A DNA stretch of 64,000 bases, from assembly GCF_001648775.1 (NCBI RefSeq), contig NZ_LVEJ01000003.1, positions 462,308-526,307 on the forward strand, read 5' to 3'. The notes beneath the pieces were generated by a model. It did no database searches and had not been told where the DNA came from. It saw nothing but the letters and a program-made list of their open reading frames with translations. Origin of the DNA: Pseudomonas fluorescens (GTDB lineage Bacteria > Pseudomonadota > Gammaproteobacteria > Pseudomonadales > Pseudomonadaceae). This document shows, one piece after another, positions 61,503 through 64,000 of the stretch. Each line of letters starts with the position of its first letter. Within the stretch, counting starts at the first letter, position 1. A program made the translations under genes and the position numbers.

Positions 61503-63892
61503 CGGTGTTCCTCCAGGTCCTTGGGTTTCCAGGTTTTCAACAGTAGCGCATTGCTCACTACGCTGACGCTCGACAACGCCATGGCCGCACCGGCCAGCAC
61601 CGGGTTGAGGAAGCCGAACGCTGCCAGCGGAATGCCGATCAGGTTATAGACGAAGGCCCAGAACAGGTTCTGGCGGATCTTCGCGTAGGTCTTGCGGCTG
61701 ATCTCCAGCGCTGCCGGCACCAACCGTGGATCGCCGCGCATCAGGGTGATGCCCGCTGCGTGCATGGCGACGTCGGTGCCGCCGCCCATGGCGATGCCGA
61801 TGTCGGCAGCGGCGAGGGCCGGGGCATCGTTGATGCCGTCACCGACCATGGCGACCACACCGGTTTTTTTCAGCTCGGCGACGGTGGCGGCTTTGTCCGC
61901 CGGCAGCACTTCGGCGTGGACATTGCTGATGCCCAAAGCCTCGGCGACCACACGCGCGCTGCCACGGTTGTCGCCGGTCAGCAGATGGCTGTGAATATCG
62001 CGCGCCGCGAGTTGTTGCACGGCTTCCAGTGCACCGGGTTTCAAAGTGTCACCGAACGCGAACAAGCCGAGTACTTTCGGTTCCGGACTTTGTTCGATTA
62101 ACCACGACAGGGTGCGGCCCTCGGCCTCCCAGGCTTGGGCGGATTCGCTCAGGTTGCCGGCGCTCAAAGCACTTTCTTCGAGCATCCGCCGATTGCCCAG
62201 CGCCAGACGCCGGCCGTCGAGATTACCGGCGATGCCGCGACCGGTGAGTGACTGGCTGTCGCTGACATCGGGCACCGTCAGGCCGCGCTCGGCGGCTGCA
62301 TCGAGCACGGCTTTGGCCAGCGGGTGTTCACTGCCGCGTTGCAGCGCGCCGGCCAGTGTCAGCAGGTTGTTTTCATCACCGTCGACGGCGCTGAAATGAG
62401 CAATGCGCGGCGTGCCGGAGGTCAGCGTGCCAGTCTTGTCGAACACCACGCTGCTGACTTCATGGGCGCGTTCCAGCGCTTCGGCATCCTTGATCAGAAT
62501 GCCGTGGCGCGCCGCCACGCCGGTGCCGGCCATGATCGCGGTCGGCGTGGCAAGGCCCAGTGCACACGGGCAGGCGATGACCAGCACCGCGACGGCATTG
62601 ATCAGCGCGGTTTCCATGGGCGCGCCGTGGAGCCACCAGCCGATCAGCGTGGCCAAGGCAATCAGCAACACCGTCGGCACGAAGATCTGGCTGACTTTAT
62701 CCACCAGTTTCTGGATCGGCGCCTTGGCGGCCTGAGCGTCCTCGACAAGACGAATGATCCGCGCCAGTACGGTTTCCGCACCGAGCGCCTGGGTGCGCAC
62801 CAGCAAGCGGCCTTCGCCATTGATCGCGCCGCCGGTGACTTTATCGCCCGGTTGTTTCGGCACCGGCAGGCTTTCGCCGCTGATCAGGGCTTCATCGGCG
62901 TGGCTCTGGCCTTCGAGGACTTCGCCGTCGACCGGAAAACGCTCGCCGGGTTTGACCAGCACCCGATCGTTCAGGCGCAAAGCGCTGATGGCGACGTCCT
63001 GCTCGCGGCCGTCGATCACTTGAATGGCCCGCTCCGGACGCAACGCTTCAAGGGCGCGAATGGCGCTGGCGGTCTGGCGTTTGGCGCGGCTCTCCAGGTA
63101 TTTGCCGAGCAGCACCAGGGCGATGACCACCGCGGAGGCTTCGAAATACAAATGCGGCATGCGCCCGGCGGCGGCGGCCCACTCGTACAGGCTCAAGCCG
63201 TAACCGGCGCTGGTGCCGAGGGCGACCAGCAAGTCCATGTTGCCGGCGCCGGCGCGTACGGCTTTCCACGCCGCAACATAGAAGCGTGCACCGAAAATGA
63301 ATTGCACCGGCGTGGCCAGGGCGAATTGCGCCCAGGCCGGGAGCATCCAGTGAATGCCGAACGGTTGCAGCAACATCGGCGCCACCAGCGGCAGGGCGAG
63401 GGCGATCGCGCAGATCAGCGCCCAGCGTTCATGCTTGAGGCGCTGTTGCTGGTTATCGGTTTGCGGGTGTTCGGCGTGCCAGACGCTGGCCGAATAACCG
63501 GCCTTGGAGACGGCATCGATCAGGCTTTGTGAATCGACCTGACCAAGCAGGTCAAGGTGCGCACGCTCGTTGGCCAGGTTGACGCTGACGCTTTTCACTC
63601 CGGGGACTTTGTTCAGGGCACGCTCGACGCGACCAACGCAGGAGGCGCAGGTCATGCCTTCAATATTCAGTTCGATGGTTTGCTGCGGGATGCTGTAACC
63701 GGCGCGCTCCACCGCGTCCATCAACGCCGGCAAGCTGTCGCCGGGCGCCTGCACACGGGCCTGCTCGGTGGCGAGGTTGACGCTGACGGCACTGGCGCCG
63801 CTGACTTTACTCAAGGCCCGCTCGACACGCCCGGCGCAACTGGCGCAGGTCATGCCGGCAATCGGCAGGTCGAAAGTGATGGAATCGGACAT
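61499..63892 (-). CDS. cueA: Copper-exporting P1B-type ATPase
   Basis: A 797-residue Cu(I) exporter of the inner membrane. Two N-terminal heavy-metal domains carry MTCASC (about 14-19 and 82-87). Eight membrane helices follow, with the CPC ion site in [13 protein letters not shown], phosphorylation site [31 protein letters not shown], and C-terminal helix residues MALSSVSVV typical of Cu(I) selectivity. It is first in cueA-cueR, directly behind a CueR operator. Confidence 0.97.
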   Translation of the reverse strand: MSDSITFDLPIAGMTCASCAGRVERALSKVSGASAVSVNLATEQARVQAPGDSLPALMDAVERAGYSIPQQTIELNIEGMTCASCVGRVERALNKVPGVKSVSVNLANERAHLDLLGQVDSQSLIDAVSKAGYSASVWHAEHPQTDNQQQRLKHERWALICAIALALPLVAPMLLQPFGIHWMLPAWAQFALATPVQFIFGARFYVAAWKAVRAGAGNMDLLVALGTSAGYGLSLYEWAAAAGRMPHLYFEASAVVIALVLLGKYLESRAKRQTASAIRALEALRPERAIQVIDGREQDVAISALRLNDRVLVKPGERFPVDGEVLEGQSHADEALISGESLPVPKQPGDKVTGGAINGEGRLLVRTQALGAETVLARIIRLVEDAQAAKAPIQKLVDKVSQIFVPTVLLIALATLIGWWLHGAPMETALINAVAVLVIACPCALGLATPTAIMAGTGVAARHGILIKDAEALERAHEVSSVVFDKTGTLTSGTPRIAHFSAVDGDENNLLTLAGALQRGSEHPLAKAVLDAAAERGLTVPDVSDSQSLTGRGIAGNLDGRRLALGNRRMLEESALSAGNLSESAQAWEAEGRTLSWLIEQSPEPKVLGLFAFGDTLKPGALEAVQQLAARDIHSHLLTGDNRGSARVVAEALGISNVHAEVLPADKAATVAELKKTGVVAMVGDGINDAPALAAADIGIAMGGGTDVAMHAAGITLMRGDPRLVPAALEISRKTYAKIRQNLFWAFVYNLIGIPLAAFGFLNPVLAGAAMALSSVSVVSNALLLKTWKPKDLEEHR

Positions 63893-63929
63893 CGGTCGTA
63901 CTCCCTGTAGTAGATGCCTACAAGGATCA

Positions 63930-63950
63930 ACCTTGCCATGCGGGCAAGGT
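63930..63950 (-). promoter_or_regulatory. CueR operator in the cueA promoter
   Basis: ACCTTGCC and GGCAAGGT form a perfect 8-bp dyad with a 5-base centre, the MerR/CueR box. On the minus strand TTGACC (63948-63953) serves as -35. The likely -10 (GATCCT, 63923-63928) lies 19 bases on, the long spacing used by this family. It is 38 bases upstream of cueA. Confidence 0.85.
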
Positions 63951-64000
63951 CAAGCGCCAATATTTGACGCGCGGCAAAACCAACTAATGAAATGGTTACC

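Overview
The window looks like chromosomal DNA of a Pseudomonas from the P. fluorescens / P. koreensis lineage. The evidence is GC-rich coding sequence, many copies of the REP core GAGCCTGCTCGCGA, and blocks whose gene order matches, from memory, the P. aeruginosa PAO1 loci PA4856-PA4839 (retS to speA), the PprAB/Tad locus (PA4293-PA4306) and the PA4786-PA4778 area (thiolase, reductase, RIO kinase, cueR). I see no rRNA, tRNA, insertion sequence, integrase or CRISPR array.

Layout. 0-2.3 kb: three related genes of unknown function. 2.3-14.6 kb: a minus-strand housekeeping block running aroQ-accB-accC, prmA, a zinc-ribbon membrane protein, dusB-fis, purH, purD and the signalling hybrid kinase retS. 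14.8-18.5 kb: a CtpL-like chemoreceptor downstream of the diguanylate cyclase gcbA. 18.9-23.2 kb: DUF2333, a Nudix hydrolase, a YciH/SUI1 protein and the arginine decarboxylase speA. 23.5-26.5 kb: an orphan type VI secretion module of short VgrG, DUF4123 adaptor and alpha/beta-hydrolase lipoprotein. 26.5-31 kb: a MATE transporter, a small membrane protein, a MazG-like pyrophosphatase, cmoM and two DUF4136 lipoproteins.

31.2-48.1 kb is a complete Flp/Tad pilus locus. Plus-strand tadG, fppA and pprB alternate with a minus-strand tadE-pprA pair. A long minus-strand operon (rcpC-rcpA-tadZ-A-B-C-D-DUF3613) diverges from two tandem flp pilin genes and a receiver-only regulator. PprA and PprB are the known two-component regulators of this pilus. 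FppA matures Flp, RcpA is the outer-membrane channel, TadA is the motor, and TadB/C form the inner-membrane platform. A repeat-rich stretch and a DUF6124 gene with a highly structured 5' leader lie inside the locus.

48.6-52.0 kb: a TpsB two-partner transporter beside a Gly/Thr-repeat lipoprotein. 52.3-56.1 kb: MaoC hydratase, two-domain FabG-like reductase and a divergent thiolase, probably acting on acyl-CoA or acyl-ACP. 56.3-63.9 kb: a dCache chemoreceptor, RIO kinase, MFS transporter and the copper pair cueR-cueA with its operator at the window edge.

Regulation of the switch between attached and motile life is unusually concentrated here (RetS, GcbA, two chemoreceptors, PprAB-Tad, TpsB). 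The most novel-looking items are the pseudoknot-capable leader ahead of the DUF6124 gene, the three-paralog cluster at the left edge, the VgrG-DUF4123-lipoprotein hydrolase trio, and the TpsB/repeat-lipoprotein pair.
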